Origin: Actinomycetota bacterium
Lineage (GTDB): Bacteria; Actinomycetota; Acidimicrobiia; Acidimicrobiales; JAMCPD01
DNA: 58,598 nucleotides
Assembly: GCA_023379935.1 (NCBI GenBank)
Contig: JAMCPD010000006.1
Location: 1-58,598 of the forward strand
Reading direction: 5' to 3'
In this document: positions 8,884 to 17,359 of the stretch, piece after piece
Layout of the letters: the number at the start of each line of letters is the position of its first letter
Numbering within the stretch: the stretch's first letter is position 1
The notes under the pieces: model-generated
Told to the model about the DNA's origin: nothing
Seen by the model: only the letters and a program-made list of their open reading frames with translations
Databases searched by the model: none
Made by a program: the position numbers and the translations under genes

Positions 8884-10083
8884 TTAAAGGCCTAAAGCCC
8901 GCTTGAACTCATCTAACTTAGACGTCTTTTCCCAGGTAAATCCCTTATCGTGGCGTCCAAAATGTCCATAAGCAGAGGTTTTTTTATAAATAGGTTTTAA
9001 CAAATCCAACTCTTTGATAATAGCGGCCGGTCTCAGATCAAACAGCTCAGCAACCACCTCTGTTATTTTAGCCGGGTCTACATTGTGTGTCCCAAAAGTA
9101 TCAACCATTATTGACACAGGTCTTGCCACTCCTATAGCGTATGCTATCTGAATCTCGCATCTTTTTGCCGCACCAGAAGCGACGACATGCTTAGCTATCC
9201 ACCGTGCCGCATAACTTGCTGACCTGTCAACTTTTGTGGGGTCTTTACCTGAAAAAGCTCCTCCACCGTGCCTCGCAAAACCTCCATAGGTGTCCACAAT
9301 AATCTTGCGCCCAGTAAGACCTGTGTCGGCATGAGGTCCGCCCAACTCAAAACGTCCAGTTGGATTTGTGATTACCTCCAAGGAGGTGGTGTCTAAGTCG
9401 GTAGGCAGCAGTGGCCAGACAACATGTTCATTCAAGTCGGGCAACAGTAAAGTGTCGAGATCAATATCGGGCTGATGTTGGGTGGATATCAGTATGTGAT
9501 TTATGGCAACAGGACGAAGATCTTCATATACCACGCTTACCTGAGTTTTACCGTCAGGACGAAGGTAGGGCATTATTCCCGCTTTTCGAACTTCAGAAAG
9601 ACGTTGGGCCATCCTGTGGGCCAACCATATAGGTAGCGGCATCAGATCGGGAGTGTCATCACATGCGTAGCCGAACATCATCCCTTGGTCTCCGGCTCCT
9701 TGCGTATCCAACGGGTCAATATCGGAATCAACATTGGAGCGTACCTCCAGCGCGGTGGATACCCCTTGATCTATATCAGGCGATTGACCGTCTATGGCTA
9801 CAATGACTCCGCACGAATGGCCATTGAAGCCGTATTCATCCCTGTCATAGCCGATTTCACAAACTGTGGAACGAACCAAGGTTGGAACATCCACATATCC
9901 AGTAGTGGTAATCTCACCCGCAACAACCACCAGTCCAGTGGTCAACAAGGTTTCGCATGCTACCCTGGAGTTGATATCCTGCTCCAAGAGTGCATCTAAC
10001 ATTGCGTCCGAAATGCGGTCGGCGATCTTGTCCGGGTGTCCCTCTGTAACGGATTCAGAAGTAAAGGTAAAGCGATTACTCAT
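8884..10083 (-). CDS. metK: S-adenosylmethionine synthetase
   Basis: Makes S-adenosylmethionine from ATP and methionine in the cytoplasm. From the ATG at 10083 ([19 protein letters not shown]) the product is 399 residues, the normal family length. Visible signatures are GHPDK (15-19), [12 protein letters not shown] (substrate loop) and [17 protein letters not shown] (phosphate loop). The frame is open further upstream, but that extension has no family similarity; AAAGGA lies before the ATG. It starts the metK-priA-def-fmt run and diverges from the plus-strand envelope operon. No SAM riboswitch was recognised upstream. Confidence 0.96.
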   Translation of the reverse strand: MSNRFTFTSESVTEGHPDKIADRISDAMLDALLEQDINSRVACETLLTTGLVVVAGEITTTGYVDVPTLVRSTVCEIGYDRDEYGFNGHSCGVIVAIDGQSPDIDQGVSTALEVRSNVDSDIDPLDTQGAGDQGMMFGYACDDTPDLMPLPIWLAHRMAQRLSEVRKAGIMPYLRPDGKTQVSVVYEDLRPVAINHILISTQHQPDIDLDTLLLPDLNEHVVWPLLPTDLDTTSLEVITNPTGRFELGGPHADTGLTGRKIIVDTYGGFARHGGGAFSGKDPTKVDRSASYAARWIAKHVVASGAAKRCEIQIAYAIGVARPVSIMVDTFGTHNVDPAKITEVVAELFDLRPAAIIKELDLLKPIYKKTSAYGHFGRHDKGFTWEKTSKLDEFKRALGL

Positions 10084-10216
10084 GATATTTTGATGTCCTT
10101 TCATACTTGATAACTGTGATCTTTTGCGGTTGTGTTCAATGCAGTCAATCAGTTTACCACAAATTTGTAAGGTGACCATTCGTGGTAAAAATGCTGTGCT
10201 AACTTGTTTTATCGAA

Positions 10217-11506
10217 ATGGCTATTGACCAAGACGTAACCGAGATAAAAAATAAAACAACTGCCGCCAAAACAACCAACACCGGGAGGAACAGAACTAAA
10301 AAATACCTTCTTTCCAGACGTTTGCGCTTATTGCGTGCCGCTGCACTATTGATAATCTTTCTCATGATATCATTTGGAGCGGTTTCCTTTATTGGTGGGG
10401 TTCTGTCTCCGGGCAATGCGTCCATAACCGTTCGCTGGGTGGAGTGGATCCGTACCCATGGCGGAGGTCCGATTGTCGCTACTGCGGAACGGCTTTGGTA
10501 TACATACAATCAACCGCCTGTAGGGGGCAAACCTGCTCCCGGATTGATTCCCGAGACCCCCCACACGACGAACCCAACCATCTCACAAAATGCAACCACC
10601 ACCACATTACCCAATCCCTTGTTGTCCCCACCGCCTCCAATTACCCCAATTGTTACCCCGGCGCTATCCGGTGAAGGACAATGGAGACCGGTTGGTCCCA
10701 CAGTTGGTGGAACGTCGGCAATCTACATCACCGATCTTCGTCCTGATCCCATCCACACCAGCTTAGTGGCGGCCGTAGCCTGGATGAACCCGGTACTTGT
10801 TCGATTCCGTCTGTTTGCCGGTTTACAAGAGCCGGGAGGCGGACCATGGCCTTATATGGCGCCAATTGCTCCCTCCCTTCGGGGGTCTTTGGCTGCCGCT
10901 TTCAACTCCGGTTTTCGCTTGAGTTCCGCAAACGGAGGTTACTACTCCAACGGGAAAACAGCCCGTCCTTTAGTCAATGGTGCCGCTTCTCTTGTTATCT
11001 TCAACAATGGAACCGCTACTGTCGGAACCTGGGGTCAAGACGTCTCCATGACACCAAATGTAGCATCAGTCAGACAAAACCTCGTATTGATAGTTAATGG
11101 AGGACAACCTGTCAAGGGTCTACGAAGTTCTCCAAACATCGACTGGGGTGCTACAGTAGGTGGCAACCTGCTTGTCTGGCGTTCGGGTGTTGGTGTAACA
11201 GCTTCAGGAGATTTGGTATATGCTGCCGGGCCTGGACTGAGTGCCTATACTCTTGCTAATGTATTAGCTCATGCAGGTGCCGTCAGAGCTATGGAACTGG
11301 ACATCAATAGCGACTGGGTCAACTATTTCTACTTCAACCATTCGCTTCAACAACCTGCCTCACCAATCAACGGATCCCGCCTTCTTCCCAACATGATACG
11401 TCCTCCTATTCGCTATTTTGAAACTACAGCAAGAGACTTTATCGGAGTGTTTATACGCTTAAATCCCCTATCAGTAAATCCCCTATCAGGCCTGCCGACT
11501 CCATGA
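10217..11506 (+). CDS. Membrane-anchored phosphodiester glycosidase-family protein
   Basis: A basic N-terminus and one transmembrane segment ([19 protein letters not shown]) are followed by a Pro/Thr-rich linker and a C-terminal domain resembling the NAGPA/phosphodiester-glycosidase family: [24 protein letters not shown] and the late [16 protein letters not shown] motif. It is probably anchored in the membrane with the domain outside. No clear RBS marks the start; ATG 10217 is chosen because it gives a compact cytoplasmic tail. The frame extends to a TTG at 10124 with an alternative ATG at 10139. It overlaps the prenyltransferase by 4 bp, so it is first in an envelope-sugar operon; a role in trimming or building a phosphodiester-linked wall glycan is inferred. 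Confidence 0.75.
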   Translation: MAIDQDVTEIKNKTTAAKTTNTGRNRTKKYLLSRRLRLLRAAALLIIFLMISFGAVSFIGGVLSPGNASITVRWVEWIRTHGGGPIVATAERLWYTYNQPPVGGKPAPGLIPETPHTTNPTISQNATTTTLPNPLLSPPPPITPIVTPALSGEGQWRPVGPTVGGTSAIYITDLRPDPIHTSLVAAVAWMNPVLVRFRLFAGLQEPGGGPWPYMAPIAPSLRGSLAAAFNSGFRLSSANGGYYSNGKTARPLVNGAASLVIFNNGTATVGTWGQDVSMTPNVASVRQNLVLIVNGGQPVKGLRSSPNIDWGATVGGNLLVWRSGVGVTASGDLVYAAGPGLSAYTLANVLAHAGAVRAMELDINSDWVNYFYFNHSLQQPASPINGSRLLPNMIRPPIRYFETTARDFIGVFIRLNPLSVNPLSGLPTP

Positions 11507-12396
11507 CCAACTCTCTAAAGTCCGTCTTGAAAGATACTATTCGTATAGCACGCTTGCGCCAGTGGATGAAAAATCTGCTGGTATTTGCCGCTCCTGCAGC
11601 AGCGGGCATGCTTCTCCATGAACATGTACTGGTTCAAGCGCTGATTGGGTTTTCCATTTTTTGTATAACCTCAAGCGGTGTTTACTTCATCAACGACAGC
11701 ATAGATGCCGAAGCTGACCGCTGGCATCCACTAAAGCGTAACCGACCTATAGCTGCCGGCCGAGTAAGCGTCCCTATGGCTATTGCTGTCGGCACGATAC
11801 TGCTCACCGTTGGAATATCTCTTGGGTTTCTTGTGTCGGGATGGCATCTAGGACTTGTAGTGGTTTTGTATGTTGCTATAACTATTGCTTACAGCCTATG
11901 GTTGAAGAATGAACCGGTTATAGACCTCTTTGCAGTGGCATCGGGGTTTGTGTTGCGGGGGATAGCGGGTGGTGTGGCTACAGGGATACCGCTATCGGAA
12001 TGGTTTTTGCTGGTTATTTCTTTCGGAGCGCTGCTTATCGTTACCGGTAAACGCTGTTCAGAACATCAGGACCTGGGCGATGACAGGGGCTATCATCGCC
12101 CTATTTTAAACAAGTATTCACTGCAGTTCCTAGACTACATAAAAACTTTATCTTCCGCTGTTACCGTAACCGCCTACTGTCTCTGGGCCTTTGAGAAGGC
12201 ATCTTATCAGCCACATTCCGCTATCTGGTTCCAACTTTCAATAATACCGTTTGTCATAGCTATCCTTATCTATGCCTCAATCATAGATGCCGGTAAAGGC
12301 GGATCACCGGAAGATATAGTGCTGGGTGATCATGGGCTTCAGCTTATGGGCTTATCTTGGATTATCCTTTTTCTTCTGGGTGTTTATGCGGTTTAA
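11503..12396 (+). CDS. Decaprenyl-phosphate phosphoribosyltransferase (UbiA family)
   Basis: A 297-residue integral membrane protein with about nine hydrophobic segments. The prenyltransferase motifs are NDSIDAEADRWHPLKRNRP (first Asp-rich region) and, near the middle, GKRCSEHQDLGDD (second acidic region). Together with RLRQWMKN at the N-terminus this matches DPPR synthases (Rv3806c type), which join phosphoribose pyrophosphate to decaprenyl phosphate as the first step of arabinofuranosyl donor synthesis. The presence of dprE1 and dprE2 just downstream supports that specific assignment over other UbiA members. The ATG overlaps the upstream stop (ATGA). Confidence 0.88.
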   Translation: MTNSLKSVLKDTIRIARLRQWMKNLLVFAAPAAAGMLLHEHVLVQALIGFSIFCITSSGVYFINDSIDAEADRWHPLKRNRPIAAGRVSVPMAIAVGTILLTVGISLGFLVSGWHLGLVVVLYVAITIAYSLWLKNEPVIDLFAVASGFVLRGIAGGVATGIPLSEWFLLVISFGALLIVTGKRCSEHQDLGDDRGYHRPILNKYSLQFLDYIKTLSSAVTVTAYCLWAFEKASYQPHSAIWFQLSIIPFVIAILIYASIIDAGKGGSPEDIVLGDHGLQLMGLSWIILFLLGVYAV

Positions 12397-12532
12397 ACCG
12401 GTTGTCCATCTCGCCTGGAAAATTCTCCTCATCTTGGTTTCCTTGCAAAACATCTGTGCCACCAAAACATCTCTCCCCAGTGAAACTCCCATCTTTGATC
12501 CCGTCTTAAAACTTGAAAACAGGTGCCGATGA
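12386..12532 (+). CDS. Possible 48-residue bridging small protein
   Basis: The 126-bp gap between the prenyltransferase and dprE1 is covered by a short frame from ATG 12386 (overlapping the preceding stop in another frame) to TGA 12530-12532, which overlaps the dprE1 ATG as ATGA. The product begins MRFKPVVHLAWKILLILVS, signal-peptide-like, with a polar tail. It may be a translational-coupling device, a real small exported protein, or chance. No homologue is recognised. Confidence 0.3.
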   Translation: MRFKPVVHLAWKILLILVSLQNICATKTSLPSETPIFDPVLKLENRCR

Positions 12533-13926
12533 GTCGTGAACTGTTGACAGGTTGGGGACGCACAACGCCAAGTGCGGCAGAAGTATTACACCCGAAAACT
12601 GTTGCCGAGCTTACACAAATGATAAGTTTGGCAGGTAAAAGGGGCATAATAGCACGGGGGCTCGGGCGCAGCTACGGTGATGGTGCTCAATGTGGTGGTG
12701 GTTTAGTGGTTGACACTACAGATATCAAAGGGGTTATCCAAGAAGATTGGGAGGCAGGCAGTTTCAAAGTAGCCGCCGGAACAAGTTTGGACAACCTGAT
12801 ACGCTACTGTTTACCACACGGATGGTTCCTCCCCGTTACTCCCGGAACGCGTTTTATAACAGTAGGAGGAGCTGTAGCGTCGGACGTACACGGGAAAAAT
12901 CATCACAAGGACGGCACCTTCAGTCGATACGTCAACTCATTCACGATAGTTACTCCCACTTCCACTTTGCTTGCCACTCCGGATATAAACAGCGATATTT
13001 TTTGGGCCACTGCGGGTGGTATGGGATTGACGGGTATTTTAACAGAAGTAACACTGTCCATGATCCGCATTGAGACAGCTCACATGCTTGTCGATATTGA
13101 GCGAACCCAAGACTTAGATGAGACAATGTCTAAGATGGAGGAGGGGGATGAATCATATCGTTACTCGGTAGCCTGGTTAGACTGTTTGGCAACCGGAAAG
13201 CACTTGGGACGCGGTATCCTTATGAGAGGCGATCACGCGAAATCGACTGATATGTCAATTGGCTTACGAAAATTTCATTCACGGCATCAAAGTGGTAAGC
13301 AAAATGCGGACACCTCCTTGCTGGAGTTCAATCCTACCGTGCGCTTGCAGATACCCTCCAATATTCCGTCCGGACTGTTAAATCGCGCCACGGTAAAGAT
13401 TTTCAACGAAATATGGTTTCAAAAAGCCCCGCGTAAACTGTTACGTAAACTGTTGCCGCTTGTCTCATTTTTCTATCCCTTAGATTCGCTAGGAAATTGG
13501 AATCGCCTTTATGGACCTGCTGGATTTATTCAATATCAGTTTGTGGTTCCCTTTGGAGCGGCCGGCGAACTCAAAAAGGCGATAGAGTTAATTGCAACAT
13601 CCAAGTATGCCGCTTTTTTGGCCGTACTAAAGAGATTTGGCCCTTCTGGAAATGGTTTGCTTTCTTTCCCGATGTCCGGGTGGACGCTGGCGCTTGATAT
13701 CCCCCTTGGGGCACCCGGTTTAGCCGAATTGCTGAATAAGTTGGATGAATTGATTGCTGGATGCGAAGGGCGTGTTTATTTAACGAAAGATTCGCGCTTA
13801 ACCCCTGAACTGTTGCCTGTTATGTATCCGCGTCTTTCGGAGTTCAAAGAGATAGTAAAAAAAACAGATCCTCAAGGAGTTTTCACCTCTGATCTTTCCA
13901 GACGACTTGACCTTGTTTCACATTAA
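12529..13926 (+). CDS. dprE1: Decaprenylphosphoryl-beta-D-ribose 2-oxidase (DprE1)
   Basis: FAD-dependent oxidase that, with DprE2, epimerises decaprenylphosphoryl ribose to the arabinose donor used for cell-wall arabinan. The FAD domain shows ARGLGRSYGDG and VTPGTRFITVGGAVASDVHG; the substrate domain has LSFPMSGWTLALDIPL and YLTKDSR (active-site Lys). In mycobacterial DprE1 the segment is GWNICVDFP, whose Cys is the covalent benzothiazinone target; here the same position is Ala (A390 counting from the alternative GTG at 12523, A388 from ATG 12529). ATG 12529 is preferred because AGGTG lies just upstream. Dedicated dprE2 follows. Confidence 0.92.
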   Translation: MSRELLTGWGRTTPSAAEVLHPKTVAELTQMISLAGKRGIIARGLGRSYGDGAQCGGGLVVDTTDIKGVIQEDWEAGSFKVAAGTSLDNLIRYCLPHGWFLPVTPGTRFITVGGAVASDVHGKNHHKDGTFSRYVNSFTIVTPTSTLLATPDINSDIFWATAGGMGLTGILTEVTLSMIRIETAHMLVDIERTQDLDETMSKMEEGDESYRYSVAWLDCLATGKHLGRGILMRGDHAKSTDMSIGLRKFHSRHQSGKQNADTSLLEFNPTVRLQIPSNIPSGLLNRATVKIFNEIWFQKAPRKLLRKLLPLVSFFYPLDSLGNWNRLYGPAGFIQYQFVVPFGAAGELKKAIELIATSKYAAFLAVLKRFGPSGNGLLSFPMSGWTLALDIPLGAPGLAELLNKLDELIAGCEGRVYLTKDSRLTPELLPVMYPRLSEFKEIVKKTDPQGVFTSDLSRRLDLVSH

Positions 13927-13979
13927 CTTGGATTCACATTGACTTGCTCCAAGCAGCTGTAGCTGAAAGACTTGAGGAT

Positions 13980-14741
13980 ATGAAGGATTCATTCGGATAC
14001 CCGCAATCTGTTTTGGTATTGGGGGGAAGCTCGGATATAGCTGGTGCCACCTTAATTGAACTCGTCAAACAGAGATGCCGCACTGTTGTCTTAGCAGGCA
14101 GAAACCGCGATGCAATGGGCAGTTTAGCAACAGAGCTACACTCCTTCGGTGCAACGGTTGTAGATCTGGTCGACTTTGATGCGGTGGATGTAAAAACTCA
14201 TGAACAGATAATAAGTAACATATTTACAAAATATAAAAATATAGATCTGGTTTTAATAGCATTTGGTATACTCGGCAATCAAAATGAAGGGGAAGAGGAT
14301 CCGTTAAAAGCCGTATGCGTCGCAGAGACTAACTTTACAGGTGCCGTATCAACATGTCTGTGGACAGTCAAGTATTTCAAGCATCAAGGCTATGGAACCT
14401 TGGTAGTGCTATCTTCCCTGGCGGCAGAGCGCGTTAGAAAAAATAACTTTATTTATGGGGCGACTAAAGCCGGACTTGACGGTTTTGCGCAAGGCCTAGG
14501 AGATTCACTGGTTGGATCAGGTATAAAAGTAATGATCGTAAGGCCGGGTTTCGTACTAACAAAGATGACCAAAGGTACAAAAAGTGCACCGATGCCCGTT
14601 ACACCCGATGTCGTCGCCCGCTCAATAGTGAAAGGGCTCGAATTAGGGAAAGAAATAGTCTGGATTCCCCCGTTTATGAGGATAGTGATGTCTTTGGTAC
14701 GCCACCTCCCCAGACCTATTTTTCGGCAAATAAAGATTTAG
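13980..14741 (+). CDS. dprE2: Decaprenylphosphoryl-2-keto-ribose reductase (DprE2)
   Basis: Short-chain dehydrogenase that reduces the DprE1 product to decaprenylphosphoryl arabinose. Rossmann motif LGGSSDIAGA near the N-terminus, catalytic LSSLAAERVRKNN with YGATKAG (YxxxK), and a C-terminal membrane-leaning hydrophobic helix. From ATG 13980 it is 253 residues, the usual size; GAGG precedes it closely. A TTG at 13944 would add 12 residues. Position directly after dprE1 makes the assignment firm. Its 3' end overlaps the convergent coaBC end by 26 bp. Confidence 0.9.
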   Translation: MKDSFGYPQSVLVLGGSSDIAGATLIELVKQRCRTVVLAGRNRDAMGSLATELHSFGATVVDLVDFDAVDVKTHEQIISNIFTKYKNIDLVLIAFGILGNQNEGEEDPLKAVCVAETNFTGAVSTCLWTVKYFKHQGYGTLVVLSSLAAERVRKNNFIYGATKAGLDGFAQGLGDSLVGSGIKVMIVRPGFVLTKMTKGTKSAPMPVTPDVVARSIVKGLELGKEIVWIPPFMRIVMSLVRHLPRPIFRQIKI

Positions 14742-16071
14742 GAGCTATAGAGTCGAAAACCGCCTTTGCTATCTGGCGTTTGTCACACAATGGTACATGA
14801 AAAGAGCTCCCATCCGATTTTAAGATTGTAACTTCATTGGTATCGTAGTCAAAGCCGGCACCGGGAGTTGTCAGATCATTTACCACCATAATATCCACTC
14901 CTTTTTTTTGTATCTTTTTAATAGCTTGATTCAGCGCATCTGAGGTTTGGAGAGCAAAGCCGACAATTACCTTCGGTTTGTGATTGGCGATGTTGACAAC
15001 CTCGGCCACCTTGTCGGCTTGGGCAGATTTAGCAGCCTCCCTGCGATCAACAAGGGTTTTCAAGATATCGACGGTAGGTTGTAGCTCTAAGATAAGTGGT
15101 GTATTGCTCTCAGAGAATTCACTGCGAGAGATCTTATCTTGAGAAGGATTTTTTGGGGAAAAATCAGCCACCGCAGCAGCCATGATCACAATGTCTGACT
15201 CGTCGGCATGTGAAAAAACCTCCTCTTGCATCTCCTTGGCAGTCTCGACATGTATCGCTTTTATACCAAAACTTACAGGGAGGTTCGAAGTGGTCACAAG
15301 GCAAACTTTTCCCCCCCTGGATAACGCTTCTTCGGCCAGCGCATGGCCTTGCTTGCCCGAAGACCTGTTTGATATGAACCGCACCGGATCAATCGGTTCA
15401 CGAGTTCCTCCTGCGGTGACAAGTACGGACACGCCCTCTAAATCTCTCATAGTCTCACCGGACTTGGGGTTTGACTTGTGGTTTACGGCACCGGCTTCAA
15501 TAACAGTGTTCAATACTTCCAGAATACGCTCAGGTCCAGCCAAGCGACCTATGCCAACATCACCACCAGCCAAACGGCCAAACTCCGGCTCGACTACATA
15601 TACCCCCCTTGAGATCAGCATCTTGATGTTCTCACGAACAGCCGGATGTTCCCACATCTGTGAATGCATGGCGGGACATATAACCACCTTGGCGGTGGAC
15701 GCAAGCAAAACATTGGTAAGTAAATCATCCACAATCCCATTCGCCAAGCGCCCAATCAGGTTGGCAGTTGCCGGAGCAATTAAAATTAAATCAGCGTCGT
15801 TTGCCAAATGAGTATGAGGAATAGGGTCTATAGCATCAAATAAGGCTACTTGTGCAGGGGATATATGTGCGGACTCAGATGCCAGTGCAGAAAAGGTAGC
15901 AGCTCCCACAAAATGTAGTGCTTCTTCGGTAAGGACAGGAGATACATGTGCTCCAAGATCAACTAACAAACGACATAGCTCTACAGCCTTGTAAGCCGCT
16001 ATGCTCCCGCAAACTCCAAGAACTATATGTTTTTCGAGCAGTTGACTATTTATCTTTGGTTTTTGTGTCAA
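14716..16071 (-). CDS. coaBC: Bifunctional phosphopantothenoylcysteine decarboxylase/synthetase
   Basis: Catalyses two steps of coenzyme A synthesis. The N-terminal flavoprotein (CoaC) half has IVLGVCGSIAAYKAVELC and PAMHSQMWEHPAV; the C-terminal CoaB half has VLVTAGGTREPIDPVRFISN and NRSSGKQG. Immediately before the conserved start region there is no ATG or GTG; a TTG at 16071, preceded by GAGGGT, gives 451 residues and overlaps the rpoZ stop by 26 bp. A CTG at 16041 is the other possibility. The frame stays open much further upstream only because it runs through rpoZ in another frame. Confidence 0.93.
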   Translation of the reverse strand: MTQKPKINSQLLEKHIVLGVCGSIAAYKAVELCRLLVDLGAHVSPVLTEEALHFVGAATFSALASESAHISPAQVALFDAIDPIPHTHLANDADLILIAPATANLIGRLANGIVDDLLTNVLLASTAKVVICPAMHSQMWEHPAVRENIKMLISRGVYVVEPEFGRLAGGDVGIGRLAGPERILEVLNTVIEAGAVNHKSNPKSGETMRDLEGVSVLVTAGGTREPIDPVRFISNRSSGKQGHALAEEALSRGGKVCLVTTSNLPVSFGIKAIHVETAKEMQEEVFSHADESDIVIMAAAVADFSPKNPSQDKISRSEFSESNTPLILELQPTVDILKTLVDRREAAKSAQADKVAEVVNIANHKPKVIVGFALQTSDALNQAIKKIQKKGVDIMVVNDLTTPGAGFDYDTNEVTILKSDGSSFHVPLCDKRQIAKAVFDSIAPKSLFAEK

Positions 16072-16321
16072 CTGTATTAACCGTACCCTCAAACTCCAGC
16101 TTACCTTGGGCAATCTCTTCAAAAGCCATAGATAATGCCGTATGAGATGCCGAGGTAACTTGAGGAGGGAGGACATCGCCCATTCCTTGTCCCAACTTAC
16201 TGAAGTAGTCGTTAATCTGTCTTCCTCGCTGTGCCGCCAAAATAACCAGAGAAAACTTAGATCCCGTCTTTTCCAGTAAGGTTTCAATCGGTGGCTCAAT
16301 CATACTGTTGCGTTCTTGCAT
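16046..16321 (-). CDS. rpoZ: RNA polymerase omega subunit
   Basis: A 91-residue small subunit that helps assemble RNA polymerase. MIEPPIETLLEKTGSKFSLV, AAQRGRQINDYF and the region around ASHTALSMAFEEIAQGKL match the family. The start ATG 16321 is supported by GAGGT 5 nt upstream; Met7 is a possible alternative. It sits between gmk and coaBC as in most actinobacteria. Confidence 0.92.
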   Translation of the reverse strand: MQERNSMIEPPIETLLEKTGSKFSLVILAAQRGRQINDYFSKLGQGMGDVLPPQVTSASHTALSMAFEEIAQGKLEFEGTVNTVDTKTKDK

Positions 16322-16368
16322 CTTTACCTCGTCTGTTGTGCGCTATTTGTTTGTGTGGCCATTGTTTT

Positions 16369-16980
16369 CTATTGTATAGCCACCCTATGTGCATTAATTA
16401 TAGTCATAATTTCCTCGCAAGCCCTATCAATATAGTCATTTACCACTACATGATCGGCTAACTTACTGCCTTCTTCTACTTCTTTCACTCCAAGATTCAA
16501 CCGCTTCGTTATGCTCTCAGGCGAATCGCCCCTTGAAGCCAAACGCTGGGCTTGTACATCGCTATCTGGTGCCACTACCATAATCAACACCGCTTGGTGA
16601 TACAACTTGGCAATCTGTTTTGCACCTTGAATATCTATCTCAAGTAAAATATCTCTGCCGTCTTGGCTTATATCAGCCTGCTGTCCGGTATGGGCTATAT
16701 CCAGCCGGTGCATTCCCTGCATGTCCGTTGAGGATGCATCAGGGACTGGAGTGCCATAAAGATGACCTAAAAACTCAGCCCACTCCAGAAAACCACCTTG
16801 TGCAACCCGCGCATTGAAAGTGTCTTCATCAACAAATACGTAAGCATCGTCTGACTCATTTGGCCGCGGTAGTCTGGTTGTCCACGACTTGCTGAGCCAC
16901 AAACGCGTATCCTGATCAGAGAGTCGCTTGGCAAGGGTTCCCTTCCCAACTCCTCCAGGACCAAATAGGACAAAGATCAA
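16369..16980 (-). CDS. gmk: Guanylate kinase
   Basis: Phosphorylates GMP to GDP. P-loop GPGGVGKGT (usual GPSGVGKGT), GMP-binding SKSWTTRLPRPNESD and EIDIQGAKQ are visible in 203 residues. About 25 extra residues (around DASSTDMQGMHRLDIA) lie between the YGTP motif and the DILLEID strand, longer than usual. Only a TTG (16980) is available as start, because an in-frame TAA lies three codons upstream. It follows mihF by 21 bp. Confidence 0.94.
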   Translation of the reverse strand: MIFVLFGPGGVGKGTLAKRLSDQDTRLWLSKSWTTRLPRPNESDDAYVFVDEDTFNARVAQGGFLEWAEFLGHLYGTPVPDASSTDMQGMHRLDIAHTGQQADISQDGRDILLEIDIQGAKQIAKLYHQAVLIMVVAPDSDVQAQRLASRGDSPESITKRLNLGVKEVEEGSKLADHVVVNDYIDRACEEIMTIINAHRVAIQ

Positions 16981-17001
16981 AACTACTTAAAGTTGAAAAA
17001 T

Positions 17002-17319
17002 TTAACTGTCTAGCTCAGCCAGTAAGGCTGCCTTTTGTTTAACTCCCAAACCTTGTAGTCTTCGCGTTTCACTAATGTCAGCTTGCTCCATAAGCTTACG
17101 AGCTTTCACTTTGCCAAGACGCGGCAAGGATTGCAGGACGGAAAGTACCTTCATCTTACCTACGGTAGAGTCGGTATCTGCCATCTTGAGCAACTCATTC
17201 AAGGATAACGATCCCATCTTGAGTTTTTCTTTCAATTCAGCGCGTTTCTTACGAACTTCCGCTGCTTTGGCTAATGCAGCTCTACGCTGCTCATCTGTTA
17301 ATTTTGGTGGATTAGGCAT
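17002..17319 (-). CDS. mihF: Actinobacterial integration host factor MihF
   Basis: A 105-residue nucleoid DNA-binding protein, first gene of the mihF-gmk-rpoZ-coaBC run. Basic N-terminus (MPNPPKLTDEQRRAALAKA), and the C-terminal half has LPRLGKVKARKLMEQADIS, the helix-two-turn-helix region of the family. ATG 17319 is chosen because it follows TATACT by 6 nt, so the transcript is probably leaderless and no Shine-Dalgarno is seen. The promoter and first eight codons are duplicated upstream of the giant gene at 17394-21050. Confidence 0.93.
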   Translation of the reverse strand: MPNPPKLTDEQRRAALAKAAEVRKKRAELKEKLKMGSLSLNELLKMADTDSTVGKMKVLSVLQSLPRLGKVKARKLMEQADISETRRLQGLGVKQKAALLAELDS

Positions 17320-17325
17320 AAAAGA

Positions 17326-17355
17326 AGTATAGCACTTTTTAAACTTACAAGCCAA
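17326..17355 (-). promoter_or_regulatory. mihF promoter, probably leaderless
   Basis: TATACT lies 6 nt before the mihF ATG, placing the expected transcription start at or next to the A of ATG. A weak -35 candidate TTGGCT lies 18 nt upstream. TATACT-N6-ATG is conserved at 21107 and 24890, while the -35 region is not, suggesting the -10/start segment is what matters. Confidence 0.55.
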
Positions 17356-17359
17356 TTTC

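Noticed and set aside
10084-10216. SAM riboswitch in front of metK
   Set aside because: No recognisable SAM-aptamer core in the short leader.
8884-10509. 541-residue metK with an N-terminal membrane segment
   Set aside because: The extension is antisense to the phosphodiester-glycosidase gene; normal MetK starts at 10083.
15182-15811. 209-codon plus-strand frame
   Set aside because: Antisense to coaBC, which has all expected motifs.
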